DNA from: Nocardia jinanensis
Lineage (GTDB): Bacteria; Actinomycetota; Actinomycetes; Mycobacteriales; Mycobacteriaceae
Assembly (NCBI RefSeq): GCF_014645735.1
Contig: NZ_BMMH01000002.1
Span: 806,001 to 870,000, forward strand
Direction: 5' to 3'
Length of the DNA stretch: 64,000 bases
The notes beneath the pieces were generated by a model, which worked only from the letters and a program-made list of their open reading frames with translations, was not told where the DNA came from and did not search any database. The stretch's first letter is position 1. Each line of letters opens with the position of its first letter. Below are positions 1 to 9,756 of this stretch, one piece after another. A program made the translations under genes and the position numbers.

Positions 1-565
1 GCTGCGCGATCGCGATCCCGATCAGGACACGCTGGAGCTGACCGCCGGAGAGCTGATGCGGATACGAGTGCAGCGCACGCTCGGGATGGGCGATGCCCAC
101 CGAGTCCAGTAGGTCGACCGCCTGGTCGTGGAAACGACCGGAGTGAGCGTATTCGGGCAGCCCGGACGACCGGAAGGCTTCGAATATCTGGCGGTCGATG
201 CGCCGTACCGGGTTCAGCGACGAGGTCGGGTCCTGCGGCACGAAACCGATCTCGCGACCGCGGATACGGCGGACATCGCGTTCCCGCAATCGGAGTATGT
301 CGCGACCCTGGAACTCGGCGGTGCCGCCGACCGCCACCCGGTGGTCCAGCAGTCGGAGGATCGCGTTCACCACTGTCGATTTTCCGGACCCGGATTCACC
401 GACGATCGCCACCGTGGTGCCGGGCCGCACGTCGAACGACACCCCCGAGACCGTCGGCGTCTCCAGCTTCCCGCTGTAGGACACCGCCAGATCGCGCACG
501 GTGAGCAGCGGTGCCGGAGTCGTCGCCCGATCGGAATCGACCTGCAGGTCTGCTGTCGCTGTCAT
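1..565 (-). CDS. Peptide/nickel-type ABC transporter ATP-binding protein (C-terminus beyond window)
   Basis: This is the ATPase of the importer encoded by the next three genes. The visible 188 codons carry a Walker A motif (GESGSGKST), a Q-loop (VPQDPTSSLNP) and the start of the ABC signature (LSGGQLQR) at the window edge. Walker B and the C-terminal oligopeptide domain lie outside. The start is the ATG at 565, one base after the stop of the upstream permease gene, so translational coupling is likely. A second ATPase may follow outside the window, because many systems of this family use a pair. The family is certain; the substrate is not. Confidence 0.93.
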   Translation of the reverse strand, partial: MTATADLQVDSDRATTPAPLLTVRDLAVSYSGKLETPTVSGVSFDVRPGTTVAIVGESGSGKSTVVNAILRLLDHRVAVGGTAEFQGRDILRLRERDVRRIRGREIGFVPQDPTSSLNPVRRIDRQIFEAFRSSGLPEYAHSGRFHDQAVDLLDSVGIAHPERALHSYPHQLSGGQLQRVLIGIAIAQ

Positions 566-566
566 A

Positions 567-1460
567 TCACCTGTCCCTGCCGATCTGCTTGCCCAGTTGT
601 CCCAGCGCCAGAACGGACGCCACCATGACAATCCCTGGGGCGTAGACGAACCACGGGTAGCGGTAGAAGAAATCCTTGCCCTCGGCCACGAGCAGCCCCC
701 AGTCCGGGCTCGGTGGGGGGTTCCCGTAGCCGAGGAACGCCAGCGCCGAGACATTGATGATGGCCAGCCCGAACTGCAGTACCGCCAGTGCCAGCACCGA
801 TCGGTACACGTTCGGAAGGACGTGGTGGAACAACACGGTGAGCTTCCCGCCGCCGATGAGGTGGGAGGATTCGATGAACGCCCGGTTCTTCACCCACAGG
901 GTCTCCGATCTGATCAGCCGGGCGAAGACGGCCACCGAGGAAATACCCACCGCGATGGCCGCATTGACACTCGTGAAGCCCAGTGACACCACCACGATGA
1001 CGGCCAGCAGGAAACCGGGAATCGCCAGCAGCGCGTCGATAACCCGCCCCAGGACCGCGTCGACGGTACGTCCGAAGAATCCCGCGACCAATCCGACGAC
1101 GCTGCCCGCGAACAGTCCGATGGCCACGGCCAGCAGTGCTGTCAGTACGGCCGGCCGCGTTCCGTAGACGACTCGCGCCGAGATGTCGCGGCCCAGCTGA
1201 TCGGTCCCGAACGGGTGTTCCCAGGACGGTGCCCGGAAGTTGTCGGCGGTGATCCCGGAGTAGGGATCCTGGTCGGTGAACAGCCCCGGGGCGATTGCCC
1301 AGGCGGTGATCACCACGACGACGACCACGGCCAGAAACGTGTAGGTGTTCCAGAGATCCGTTGCCGCCGGCCGGAGTCTCGTGCGCGGGGTCGCGTAGAT
1401 CGCCACCATATCCTTCGGCCTTTCCTCGATACTTCTCCGTGGGCCGGCTGCTGTCGTCAT
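567..1460 (-). CDS. ABC transporter permease, DppC/OppC type
   Basis: This inner-membrane permease has 297 residues. It has an N-terminal membrane segment after a short basic cytoplasmic tail, then the DppC hallmark HPFGTDQLGRDISARVVYG followed by several hydrophobic helices with the binding-protein-dependent transport fold. The reading frame is open further upstream. The ATG at 1460 is chosen because it overlaps the stop of the DppB-type gene in an ATGA arrangement, which is usual within these operons. It pairs with the DppB-type permease to form the membrane channel. Confidence 0.92.
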   Translation of the reverse strand: MTTAAGPRRSIEERPKDMVAIYATPRTRLRPAATDLWNTYTFLAVVVVVVITAWAIAPGLFTDQDPYSGITADNFRAPSWEHPFGTDQLGRDISARVVYGTRPAVLTALLAVAIGLFAGSVVGLVAGFFGRTVDAVLGRVIDALLAIPGFLLAVIVVVSLGFTSVNAAIAVGISSVAVFARLIRSETLWVKNRAFIESSHLIGGGKLTVLFHHVLPNVYRSVLALAVLQFGLAIINVSALAFLGYGNPPPSPDWGLLVAEGKDFFYRYPWFVYAPGIVMVASVLALGQLGKQIGRDR

Positions 1461-2407
1461 TTCGCGACCACCGCCGGGCGCAGCCGCGGATCCAGTACGG
1501 GATAGACCAGGTCCACCACGAGATTGATGGCGAGGAAGAGCGCGGCGGCGAGTACTACCACCGCCTGCAGGACCGGAACATCCTGCTCGCCGACCGCCTT
1601 CTCGACGATGGTGCCGACACCGGTACGCCCGAAGATCGCCTCGGTGATGATCGAACCGCCGAGCAGATCGCCGACGATGATCGCCGCGATCGTCGACGTC
1701 GGTAGCGCGGCGTTGGGCAGCAGATGCTCGGTGAGCAACTCGAATCGGCCGAGGCCTTTCGAGATCGCCACTGTCGCGTACTGCTCCGCGCGGGCGCTGT
1801 CGAGAGCGGTGATGAGCACCTGGGCGATCGGAGCCGAGGCCGGAACAGCCAGCGTGACCGCGGGATAGATCAGTGCGTCCGCACTCCGGAAATCGCTCAG
1901 CACGAACAGTCCGAGCTGAAAGGAGAACACATTGATGACGACCAGCCCGATGAAGAAATTGGGCACCGACAGGAACAGCGACGGGAAGGCACGCAGCAGC
2001 CCACCACCGAACCTGTTCGGCAGGAAGTACGCGCCGACCGCGATCGCGAAGGCGAGTACGACCGCGAAGACGAATGCCGTCCCCGCAAGTTGGAGGGTGG
2101 AGGGAATTCCCGACCACAGCAGCGTCGACACCGGCAGATTCGAGGCGTACGACAACCCCAGGTCACCGTGCGCCAGGCGCTCGAGTGCCACCCAGAGCTG
2201 CTCCCACGCCGGCCGGTCCAGCTTGAAGTAGACGAGCATCTCCCTGATCTCGTCCTCGCTGTATCCGTACTCCGGATTGTTCAGCCGGCCGGAAACCGGG
2301 TCACCCGGTAACAGGGTCACGATGACGAAGACGACGACGTAGACGAGGACGACCGTGACGACGGCCTGGCCGATCCGAGACAACACATACTTCGTGTAGT
2401 GCGACAC
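1457..2407 (-). CDS. ABC transporter permease, DppB/OppB type
   Basis: This permease has 316 residues. It begins with a membrane helix (IGQAVVTVVLVYVVVFVIVT) and the family motif LLPGDPV, followed by a periplasmic loop and about five more helices. The C-terminal EAIFGRTGVGTIVEKAV region is the conserved DppB motif. It lies 59 bases after the substrate-binding protein gene and overlaps the DppC-type gene by four bases. It forms the membrane pore of the importer together with DppC. Confidence 0.93.
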   Translation of the reverse strand: MSHYTKYVLSRIGQAVVTVVLVYVVVFVIVTLLPGDPVSGRLNNPEYGYSEDEIREMLVYFKLDRPAWEQLWVALERLAHGDLGLSYASNLPVSTLLWSGIPSTLQLAGTAFVFAVVLAFAIAVGAYFLPNRFGGGLLRAFPSLFLSVPNFFIGLVVINVFSFQLGLFVLSDFRSADALIYPAVTLAVPASAPIAQVLITALDSARAEQYATVAISKGLGRFELLTEHLLPNAALPTSTIAAIIVGDLLGGSIITEAIFGRTGVGTIVEKAVGEQDVPVLQAVVVLAAALFLAINLVVDLVYPVLDPRLRPAVVAK

Positions 2408-2466
2408 CTACTTCATTCCTCACTGCTTCGATCTCGGGGCGGGATTCGACCGGTGCGCCGGTTCGG

Positions 2467-4110
2467 TCATCTGTCGAGCCACGCGTCGTAGAAACTGATC
2501 AGCCCCAGCCCGTCGACATCGAGGCCGCGCAGCCCCTCGGCCGCGCCCCACGTCTGACGGAATTCGTGCACCGGGATGTAGTAGGCGTTGTCGATCACGT
2601 ATTCCTGCACCGCTTTCGACGCGTCGATCCGGGCGTTATCGGATTTCGCCTGCACCAGGACATCCAGCAACGCGTCCAGTTCCGCACCGGGGGCCTTGAA
2701 CTGATTCGCCTGCGAGCTGTGCCACCACCGCCACATCTCGGTCTGGCTGCCCGCCAGCCAGTGGTTCTCGTACAGGGGCACATCCGGCTGAGCGGTCACC
2801 GTGTTGTAGTTCGAGAAATCGGTGCCCTCGATCCGGAGACGCACCCCGATCCTGCGCCATTGCTGAGCGATCAGTTGAAGATCCGCCTCGGAGGTCGTGA
2901 TGAAGACCGAGGGGTAGATCAGAAAGCTCAGCTGATGTCCGTCCCTGGTGCGGTACCCGTCTTCGTCGCGGCCGGTCCATCCGGCATCGTCGAGCAGGCG
3001 GGCGGCCAGTTCCGGGTCGTAGGCGAATTTCTCGCGTAGATCCAGCGTCCCGGGCACGACCTCGTTGAACGTGGACTTCGCTTCGGTCCAGGCACCGCCG
3101 GGGAAATTGGTCCGCAGGATCTCCTGCCGGTCGATCCCGTGCGTGAGCGCCCGGCGGACCCGGATATCGTCCAGGTGCGGTGCCGTCAGGCGCAGCTGCA
3201 AGCCCCAGACGCTGCCGAAGAAGGTCGGTGCGATCAGCTCGAACCCGTCGGCGACGAAGGGTTCCTCGGTGGGTTGTACATAGTGGATGATGTCGACCTG
3301 CCCGGCCTGTAGCGACCCGGTGCGCAGCGACGGCTCGACGACCTGCTGAACGGTCACCCGCTCCAGGTAGGCGGGGCCGTCGTGCAGCGCGTCCCCGCGT
3401 GGCCAGGCGTAGTCCTCGCGCCGGCGAAGTACTACTTCTCTACTGGGCAACCAGGATTCGACGACGAAGGGGCCGGTACCGAAGATCCTGCTCAGATCGG
3501 ACTGCGCGTCGAGACCCGCCTCGATGGTCGCCGGGGCGAGGATGCCGACGGTCGTCCAGGCACCCAGTTTCTGGATGAAATCGCCGAACGGCTGGGCGAG
3601 CCGGATCAGCACTTCGTATTCGCCGACCGCCACCGCCTCGCCGTAACTCGTCGGGAAGTACGCGGCCCGGGGAATACCGCGCGACTTGTCGCCTCTGCCG
3701 AGGAGGTTCAGGTTGGCGGCCACCGCCGCGGCATCCAGCTTCTCGCCGTTGGAGAACGTCACCTCGTGCCGAATCGTCACACCGAATTCGGTGCGCGCAT
3801 CGTTCTGTGTGAATCCGGTGGCCAGATGCGGGCGGAACTTTCCGTCGGCGTCGTAATAGAACAACCGCTCGACTATCTGGTTCCATACCTGCGCCACATG
3901 CCACGATCCGGTGCTCTGCTGCTGATATCCGTCGATCAGTTTCTCGTTGAGGTAGGTGATCTCGCCACCGGGCAATGGAGTCGTGCTGTGTGGTACAGAA
4001 TTCGTGCGCGTGGAAGACGCGGTGGAATCACCACACGCTGCCAGGACCCCAGTGCCCACCAGTGCGGCCCCGAGGCTCAGGAATCGTCGCCGCGCGAGCT
4101 CGTGTGACAT
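2467..4110 (-). CDS. Family 5 extracellular solute-binding lipoprotein
   Basis: This is the substrate receptor of the importer, 547 residues long, a normal length for the family. The N-terminus has a twin-arginine-like segment (ARRRFLSL, residues 6-13) and a lipobox ending LAAC with the lipidated Cys at residue 26. A folded Tat-exported lipoprotein is therefore plausible. The body carries the SBP_bac_5 pattern, for example LDDIRVRRALTHGIDRQEIL. It is the first gene of a minus-strand operon with two permeases and an ATPase. The ligand could be a peptide, nickel chelate or other small molecule and cannot be read from the sequence. Confidence 0.94.
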   Translation of the reverse strand: MSHELARRRFLSLGAALVGTGVLAACGDSTASSTRTNSVPHSTTPLPGGEITYLNEKLIDGYQQQSTGSWHVAQVWNQIVERLFYYDADGKFRPHLATGFTQNDARTEFGVTIRHEVTFSNGEKLDAAAVAANLNLLGRGDKSRGIPRAAYFPTSYGEAVAVGEYEVLIRLAQPFGDFIQKLGAWTTVGILAPATIEAGLDAQSDLSRIFGTGPFVVESWLPSREVVLRRREDYAWPRGDALHDGPAYLERVTVQQVVEPSLRTGSLQAGQVDIIHYVQPTEEPFVADGFELIAPTFFGSVWGLQLRLTAPHLDDIRVRRALTHGIDRQEILRTNFPGGAWTEAKSTFNEVVPGTLDLREKFAYDPELAARLLDDAGWTGRDEDGYRTRDGHQLSFLIYPSVFITTSEADLQLIAQQWRRIGVRLRIEGTDFSNYNTVTAQPDVPLYENHWLAGSQTEMWRWWHSSQANQFKAPGAELDALLDVLVQAKSDNARIDASKAVQEYVIDNAYYIPVHEFRQTWGAAEGLRGLDVDGLGLISFYDAWLDR

Positions 4111-4681
4111 GTGGAACCTACCGGCCTTTCCTGGAGAACAGCCATCGGCGAAAACGGGCTACCGACAACTATTCGAGAATGTGACGGACGAATTGCTCTG
4201 AACCGAAGGAGAATCGGCAGGTTCAGGCGCGGCGCGGACAGCGCGGGTGGCGACACTCGCGCAGCGATACGCCGGCACTCATGGGGAAATTTCCGGTCAC
4301 GGACATCAGCCTGCCCGGCCGGAGGTCCGAAACCAACACAGTTTCACTACAGGATTGATGAACGAGAACTTACATATCGCCGTCGCACATCCGCGCCGGC
4401 CTCGTCACCTGCACCGAGAAGCGGCGAACGGGAAATCAATGGACGAAATCATGAGGATTCCTACACTCGCTCCGCGGTGCGAAACCGATCGATTGTTCCA
4501 CACCGCGGACCGCTGCCGAGTTGAAGCATCAACCAAAGGGTTCCGCGACCATCGGATATCACCGAAGATCGAGGCCGCCGACGGATACGACCACGACTGC
4601 GCGGCCCGGGGAGAACACCTGAACAGACGGGCCGGCCGAGACAGACCTGCCCGGCGGTCCGCCGGTCCGTAGCATCGTGTC
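4111..4681. other. Divergent intergenic region
   Basis: These 571 bases separate the start of the solute-binding protein gene (minus) from the aldehyde dehydrogenase gene (plus). Open frames are present on the plus strand, but their predicted peptides are rich in Arg, His and Pro and look like chance frames. The promoters of both flanking genes must lie here. I found no convincing consensus promoter or long palindrome. Confidence 0.5.
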
Positions 4682-6058
4682 ATGAGTACTTATGTGACGA
4701 CGAACCCGACCACAGGTACTACTGAACACGAATTCCCGGGACTGGCCGACGACCAGATACCCGGCCTCGCCGAGCGCGCCGCCGAAGGATTCGAGGCATG
4801 GCGACTCACCTCGGTGACAGAACGTGCCGAGGCGCTGGCACGGACCGCGGATCTGTACGAGGAACGGGCGACGGAACTGGCCGCCGCCATCACGCGGGAA
4901 ATGGGTAAACCCGCGAAAGAGGCAGCCGGGGAAGTGCAGCTGGCCGCCGATATATATCGCTGGTACGCCGAGCACGGGCCCGATCTGCTGAAAACCGAGC
5001 GACTCGACCCCCAGGGCGCCGACGAATCAGTGGTTCAGAAATTACCGATAGGGCCGCTCATCGGAGTGATGCCGTGGAATTATCCCTACTATCAGGTCGC
5101 TCGTTTCGCCGCGCCGAACCTGCTGCTGGGCAATACGATAATTCTCAAGCACGCGTCCATCTGCGCCGCCTCGTCGAAACTCATGGCCGATGTCCTCCAC
5201 GACGCGTCGGTCCCCGAGAACGCGTACATCAACGTCTACGCGAGTTCCGATCAGATCGCCGAACTCCTCGCGCGTCCGGAGATTCGCGGGGTCTCGTTGA
5301 CCGGTAGCGAACGGGCCGGGGCCGCGGTCGCGGAAGAGGCCGCGAAGAACCTGAAGAAGTCCGTCCTCGAACTCGGCGGGTCCGATCCATTCATCCTGCT
5401 CGATACCGACGATCTGGCGAAAACGGTCCAGATCGCCGCGCGGGCGCGACTGTCCAATGCCGGTCAGGCGTGCAACTCGCCGAAACGCTTCATCGTCCTG
5501 GACGACCTCTACGACGATTTCGTCCGCGGGCTGGTCGGCGAGTTCGATCGCGCTGTGGTCGGGGATCCGGCGGACCCCGGTACCGAGGTGGGGCCGTTGT
5601 CGTCGGTCTCCGCGCGCGATACCGTCGCCGACCAGATAGCCGACGCCGTGCGGCAGGGAGCGACACTGCACACCGGAGGCGCGCCGCTGGAAGGAGACGG
5701 GGCGTTCCTACGACCCGCCGTTCTCACCGGGATCACTCCGGAGATGGATGCCTACTCCGAGGAGATCTTCGGTCCGGCCGCGATGGTCTACAAGGTCTCC
5801 TCGGCCGAGGAGGCAGTACGACTCGCCAACGATGTCGACTTCGGCCTCAGCGGGTCGGTGTGGAGCGCCGATACCGCACGGGCCGCGGAGGTCGCCGATC
5901 GTCTCGATGTCGGCATGACCTATATCAACGAGCACGGGACCACGCTGCCCGGCCTGCCGTTCGGCGGCGTCAACCGGTCCGGCTACGGCCGGGAGCTGGG
6001 CCGTTGGGGACTGGGCGAGTTCGTCAATACCAGACTCCGGCGCACTTCGTCCCATTAG
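4682..6058 (+). CDS. NAD(P)-dependent aldehyde dehydrogenase, succinate-semialdehyde dehydrogenase-like
   Basis: This enzyme oxidises an aldehyde to a carboxylic acid in the cytoplasm. It has 458 residues, the length of the GabD1-type actinobacterial group. The active-site Cys is in NAGQACNSPKRF, the general-base Glu is in LELGGSDPF, and the cofactor region includes MPWNYPYYQ and SLTGSERAG. The C-terminal signature PFGGVNRSGYGRELG is intact. It stands alone, divergent from the ABC importer. Succinate semialdehyde is the likeliest substrate from the family, but other short aldehydes are possible. Confidence 0.9.
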   Translation: MSTYVTTNPTTGTTEHEFPGLADDQIPGLAERAAEGFEAWRLTSVTERAEALARTADLYEERATELAAAITREMGKPAKEAAGEVQLAADIYRWYAEHGPDLLKTERLDPQGADESVVQKLPIGPLIGVMPWNYPYYQVARFAAPNLLLGNTIILKHASICAASSKLMADVLHDASVPENAYINVYASSDQIAELLARPEIRGVSLTGSERAGAAVAEEAAKNLKKSVLELGGSDPFILLDTDDLAKTVQIAARARLSNAGQACNSPKRFIVLDDLYDDFVRGLVGEFDRAVVGDPADPGTEVGPLSSVSARDTVADQIADAVRQGATLHTGGAPLEGDGAFLRPAVLTGITPEMDAYSEEIFGPAAMVYKVSSAEEAVRLANDVDFGLSGSVWSADTARAAEVADRLDVGMTYINEHGTTLPGLPFGGVNRSGYGRELGRWGLGEFVNTRLRRTSSH

Positions 6059-6067
6059 ACGCCACTG

Positions 6068-6121
6068 CCGGCCGCCCGGGTCACGGTGCGTCCCGGGCAT
6101 CGCGGAATCCGGGGCGGCCGG
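6068..6121. terminator. Nested inverted repeat between convergent genes
   Basis: A perfect 10-base inverted repeat (CCGGCCGCCC at 6068-6077, GGGCGGCCGG at 6112-6121) encloses a second one (GCCCGGG at 6074-6080, CCCGGGC at 6092-6098). It begins ten bases after the aldehyde dehydrogenase stop and before the end of the convergent winged-helix gene. The two arms compete, so alternative hairpins are possible. There is no T-run, so this is at best a non-canonical bidirectional terminator. Confidence 0.45.
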
Positions 6122-6199
6122 TGTGGGATGTTCCCGGTCGCCGTGGACGCGGACGCGGCGCCGGCCCTTACACAGGCCGGCCGCGCACCGAATCGGTGC

Positions 6200-7303
6200 T
6201 CAGGCATCAACACCTACAGCCACCCGCACCGGACAGCTGCCCTGATCTGTGAGAAACGAGGCGAGCTCCCGTCCATGGTCGACGACGGCGCTGCGCTCGG
6301 CGCGGGCGAAACGACGCAGCGGGGTAACGGTCAGCGCGGCGGCATCGAGGGTCCAGGTGGCGGCGACCCGGCCGTCGACGAGTACGACGCGCGCGCCGGC
6401 GACCGATAGTCCGCGATGGGCGTCATCGATGATCCGGCTGCGATCGTGGTAGCCGAGGATCGCATTGTCGAACGCGGGCAGAAACCGCACCGGAGCGGGT
6501 GTTGCGGGATCGGGCCGCGGCGCGTCCGGAAGGTCCAGCAGCTCCCGGCCCTGCTCGTCGCGGAATGCGATCAGTTTCCCCCGGCTGGCGGCCACCGCGC
6601 CGGGAAGCCCGGCGAGACCGCACCAGGCTCGCAGATCGGCTACCGCCGCCGGCCCGAACGCGGCGAGATAGCGCCGCACCAGCGTTTCGCCGACCGGATC
6701 GGAACCGTCCGGAGCGGGCGGGTCGATCTCGCGGCCCAGCCACCAGCCGAGTGGTACGGTGCGCGCTCCCGACTTACGGCGCCACAGGCCCCGCGGCGGC
6801 AGCTGCACGGTCGGGACGAGCGCGGCGATAACGGTCTCGCCCAACGCCCGCGGTCCGACGGTCGGCCAGCGCCCGGCGAGCGCCCGGCCGAGCTCGGGCA
6901 TCGTATGGGGCCGTCCGTCCGCCAGTATGCCCCGGGCCGCCGTCGCGAGTTCGTCGAGATCCACTCCGTCCAACTCGCGGCGATAGACCCCGAGTACCCG
7001 TTGGCGCAGCATATCGCCGTGGCGGGCCCGCCAGGCCAGGGCGTCGGCGGCGGTGACGAGGTGGACTGTGCGGCGCATGAGATGGGTCCGTACGACACGC
7101 CGAGTGGTCAGCAGATCGTCGAGAGCCGCCGGATCGAAGGCACGTACCCGCGACCAGAGCCCGACGAATGGTTCCTGCGGTTCCTGTGCCTGTAATCCGC
7201 ACAGGTGCTCGATCGCGCCGAGCACCGGGAGATCGGCACGGTCGAGCAGTAACTGCCGGGCGAGCGTCGCCCGGTTGAGCGCACGGGTCGACAGCACGGT
7301 CAT
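6200..7303 (-). CDS. Winged-helix DNA-binding domain protein (HTH_42 / DUF1006 family)
   Basis: This protein has 367 residues and resembles the actinobacterial winged-helix DNA-binding domain family. Typical features are the opening MTVLSTRALNRATLARQ, the segment LCGLQAQEPQEPFVGLWSR, and RTHLMRRTVHLVTAADAL. Some members of the wider family are DNA repair factors (YcaQ-type interstrand crosslink glycosylases), but this group is not characterised well enough to assign that role. The frame extends 12 codons further upstream. The ATG at 7303 fits the conserved N-terminus. It is transcribed divergently from the DUF574 methyltransferase gene. Confidence 0.82.
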   Translation of the reverse strand: MTVLSTRALNRATLARQLLLDRADLPVLGAIEHLCGLQAQEPQEPFVGLWSRVRAFDPAALDDLLTTRRVVRTHLMRRTVHLVTAADALAWRARHGDMLRQRVLGVYRRELDGVDLDELATAARGILADGRPHTMPELGRALAGRWPTVGPRALGETVIAALVPTVQLPPRGLWRRKSGARTVPLGWWLGREIDPPAPDGSDPVGETLVRRYLAAFGPAAVADLRAWCGLAGLPGAVAASRGKLIAFRDEQGRELLDLPDAPRPDPATPAPVRFLPAFDNAILGYHDRSRIIDDAHRGLSVAGARVVLVDGRVAATWTLDAAALTVTPLRRFARAERSAVVDHGRELASFLTDQGSCPVRVAVGVDA

Positions 7304-7362
7304 CGGGGTCCTACCGCCGCCCGCTCGGCGGCCGGACAACGGCGCAGCGCCGCGATGGTGGT

Positions 7363-7375
7363 TGTGACGGTCACA
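7363..7375. promoter_or_regulatory. 13-bp palindrome upstream of the winged-helix gene
   Basis: TGTGAC-G-GTCACA is a perfect dyad 60 bases upstream of the start of the winged-helix gene. It looks like a dimeric regulator site and has some likeness to CRP/GlxR-type half sites, although the spacing is shorter than in those sites. The regulator is unknown. Confidence 0.4.
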
Positions 7376-7681
7376 GTCGCCCTACCTTTCTGAGTAGGTC
7401 GTAGGGGCGGGTCGATTGTCGACAAGAGCAACTGTCGCAAGAGAAGTGGCCAGGGTGTGTCCTCTGCTTCGGACATCATGGGAACAACAGCCGCACGCCG
7501 CCGCACGACGGTCAGACGTTGTTCGGCCGGCAGCAGGCCCGGTGGGCGCCGAGGCGGGCCGTTCCAGGACCCGACGGTCCGACGCCCAGTTCGACCACGT
7601 CGAGCACGGCGGCGGCACGGTCCACCGCTGTGCCGTAGGTAACGTCGTTCTCCTCGCCGCCCACGGCGCGGGCACGCCAGC

Positions 7682-7706
7682 GCAACATCACCATAGATTA
7701 TGTTGC
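7682..7706. promoter_or_regulatory. Inverted repeat upstream of the DUF574 methyltransferase gene
   Basis: GCAACAT (7682-7688) and ATGTTGC (7700-7706) form an inverted repeat with an 11-base AT-rich spacer, 61 bases before the methyltransferase start. The centre-to-centre geometry suits a dimeric repressor. The rest of the 463-base gap (7304-7766) shows no supported gene. Confidence 0.4.
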
Positions 7707-7766
7707 CGTGTTACATTCGAAAGTGGCCCACCGAAAGGTGACCGGCCGGTATGTAACGGAGGCGCG

Positions 7767-8729
7767 ATGACGATCGATACCGCCCCATCGCTCGGTGCCC
7801 GGCCCGTCGGTGCCGACACCGACCGACCGAGCATCCCCCGCGTCTACGACTACAGCCTGGGCGGCAAGGACAACTACGGGGTAGACCGTTCGGCATTCGA
7901 CCGTATTCGGCGAATTGCCCCACGGCAGGGCGATGTTCACCTCATGAACCGGCGCTGGCTCACCCGCGCCGTGCGCTCGCTGGCCGAGGGCGCCGAGGTC
8001 CAGCAGTTCCTGGACCTGGGCGCCGGACTGCCCACCCGCGATCCCCTCCATATCGTCGCGCAGGAATGCGGGCGCCGCGAAGTGAAGGTCGTGTACGTGG
8101 ACAACGACCCACTCTGCGTCGCGCACGGCCGGGCGATGCTGGAGCGGAACGAGAACACCCATTACCTCCCCGGCGATCTCACCGATGCCGCGGCGACCTT
8201 GGACAACGCCGGCCGCTACCTGAACCTGCAGCAGCCGGTCGCAGTGCTGTTGGGCGCGGTCCTGCACCATCTCGGCGACGACGAGGATCCGGCGGGCGTC
8301 GTATCCCGGTACATCGATCTGCTTCCCGCCGGTTCGTACGTGGCGATCACTCACTACTGCGATCCCGGCCCCGGTCATCCGGAACTCCACGAGCTGGCCC
8401 GGCAACTCGAACGGGCGCATGTAGAAGAGGAATTCGGGTCGGGCCGGTACCGGAGCCGAGACGATATCCGCGGACTCTTCGGCTCACTCGACCTGGTGGA
8501 TCCCGGGCTGACTCCGCTGGACGAGTGGTGGCCGCAAGGCCCTCCCATCCGGGCAAAGGCATGCGAAGAGCAGCTCATCCTCGGCGGTCTCGGCCGTAAG
8601 CCGCGATTCGGGCTCGCCCGCATCGGGGGTTCGGACCGTCTTTCCCGGGGTCCGCACCTCCTCTCGCCGACGACCCGCCAGTTCCCCGAGCGAGCGGCCT
8701 CCTGGGACCACAGCCGCAAGCCTCGCTGA
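7767..8729 (+). CDS. SAM-dependent methyltransferase, DUF574 (S-adenosyl methyltransferase) family
   Basis: This protein has 320 residues and belongs to the DUF574 group that is expanded in Streptomyces and Nocardia. The diagnostic opening PSIPRVYDYSLGGKDNYGVDR is present in shorter segments, followed by the SAM-binding motif FLDLGAGLPTRDP and the acidic turn VVYVDNDPL. The motif VLLGAVLHHLGDDEDP also matches. Some family members modify polyketides; most have no known substrate. The ATG at 7767 follows a GGAGGCGCG ribosome-binding site. The last 35 or so residues, after GLGRKP, are a variable tail. Confidence 0.9.
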   Translation: MTIDTAPSLGARPVGADTDRPSIPRVYDYSLGGKDNYGVDRSAFDRIRRIAPRQGDVHLMNRRWLTRAVRSLAEGAEVQQFLDLGAGLPTRDPLHIVAQECGRREVKVVYVDNDPLCVAHGRAMLERNENTHYLPGDLTDAAATLDNAGRYLNLQQPVAVLLGAVLHHLGDDEDPAGVVSRYIDLLPAGSYVAITHYCDPGPGHPELHELARQLERAHVEEEFGSGRYRSRDDIRGLFGSLDLVDPGLTPLDEWWPQGPPIRAKACEEQLILGGLGRKPRFGLARIGGSDRLSRGPHLLSPTTRQFPERAASWDHSRKPR

Positions 8730-8797
8730 ATCGAGTTCTCCGAGAATCTCTTGCACGCGGGATCGGTCGTGTCCAGCGTGAAGGCGAGCCGGTTCAC

Positions 8798-9517
8798 TCA
8801 TACACCGAACCGGACCGCCAGCGCGTCCCGCTGCCGCCGCACGAAATCCGCGTCCACCACCGCGCCGTGACCGGGCACATACAGCGCGCCCGCCCCACCC
8901 AGATCCACCAGCCGATCGAGCGCGGCGGGCCAATCCGACGGTACGGCGTCGGGCCCGGCCTGCGGCTCCCCCGACTCCTCGACCAGGTCGCCGCAGAACA
9001 CCACAGTGGGATCGCCGGGTACGACGACCACGAGATCGTGTGCGGTATGCCCCGGTCCGGCGTCGACCAGCAGAACCTCTCGACCGGCGTCGCGCTCCAG
9101 CGTGAGCACGCTCCGGACGTACTCCCGAGGCTGCACCAGGGCGTCTGCGGCCTCCTGTGCCGTAGCCGGATCCAGCCCGTTGGATATCGCGTCGATGCGC
9201 AATTCATCGCGGCCGTCCCGATACATCGCCTGCGAACCGTCGGCCGCGAAGACCGGCACCGGCGCGAACGCCGCCGCGCCGAAGACATGGTCGAAGTGAT
9301 GATGGGTCAGCGCAACACCGGTGATCCGCCGGCCCGCCAGCCTTTGTGCCTGCTTCCGTACCTGGGCCCCCTCACCGAGACTCGACCCGGCATCGACCAC
9401 GAGCGCGAAGCCCGGCCCGGCAATCAATCCGACTGTGCAGTCCCACACCGGCAACCGGCGCCGCCCCACTCCCTCGGCAAGCCGCTCCCAACCCAGCTCT
9501 TCCCATGTCCCGGTCAT
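8798..9517 (-). CDS. Metallo-beta-lactamase fold hydrolase
   Basis: This protein has 239 residues and belongs to the MBL superfamily. The metal-binding motif THHHFDHVFG is complete, with downstream metal ligands plausible in DAGPGHTAHD and in VPGHGAVVD near the C-terminus. It therefore probably binds two zinc ions and hydrolyses an ester, thioester or lactam. No signal peptide is seen, so it is likely cytoplasmic. It is a single gene, and its substrate cannot be read from sequence. Confidence 0.87.
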   Translation of the reverse strand: MTGTWEELGWERLAEGVGRRRLPVWDCTVGLIAGPGFALVVDAGSSLGEGAQVRKQAQRLAGRRITGVALTHHHFDHVFGAAAFAPVPVFAADGSQAMYRDGRDELRIDAISNGLDPATAQEAADALVQPREYVRSVLTLERDAGREVLLVDAGPGHTAHDLVVVVPGDPTVVFCGDLVEESGEPQAGPDAVPSDWPAALDRLVDLGGAGALYVPGHGAVVDADFVRRQRDALAVRFGV

Positions 9518-9756
9518 ACCGAAACGCTAGCGGTGCCCTGCGACGGTCGGGTACAGGAGCTGGGAGAATTCGCCGCGCCGGAACGAACAATCCGGCGGCG
9601 GAACCGGCCGAGCGGACTCCACAGCCGGACTGCCGGGTCGGCAGCCCGGCCCTCGTGCGTGTCCCCAACGGCCGCAGCCGTTCTCGGCCCGGTAAACCCT
9701 CGAGTTCCGCTGGGCCTCCGACGGCCCAGCCGCAGGTCGAACCGGTGAGCAACGGC

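Noticed and set aside
4111..4681. Small gene in the long gap before the aldehyde dehydrogenase
   Set aside because: The open frames have no good ribosome-binding site or coding-like composition.
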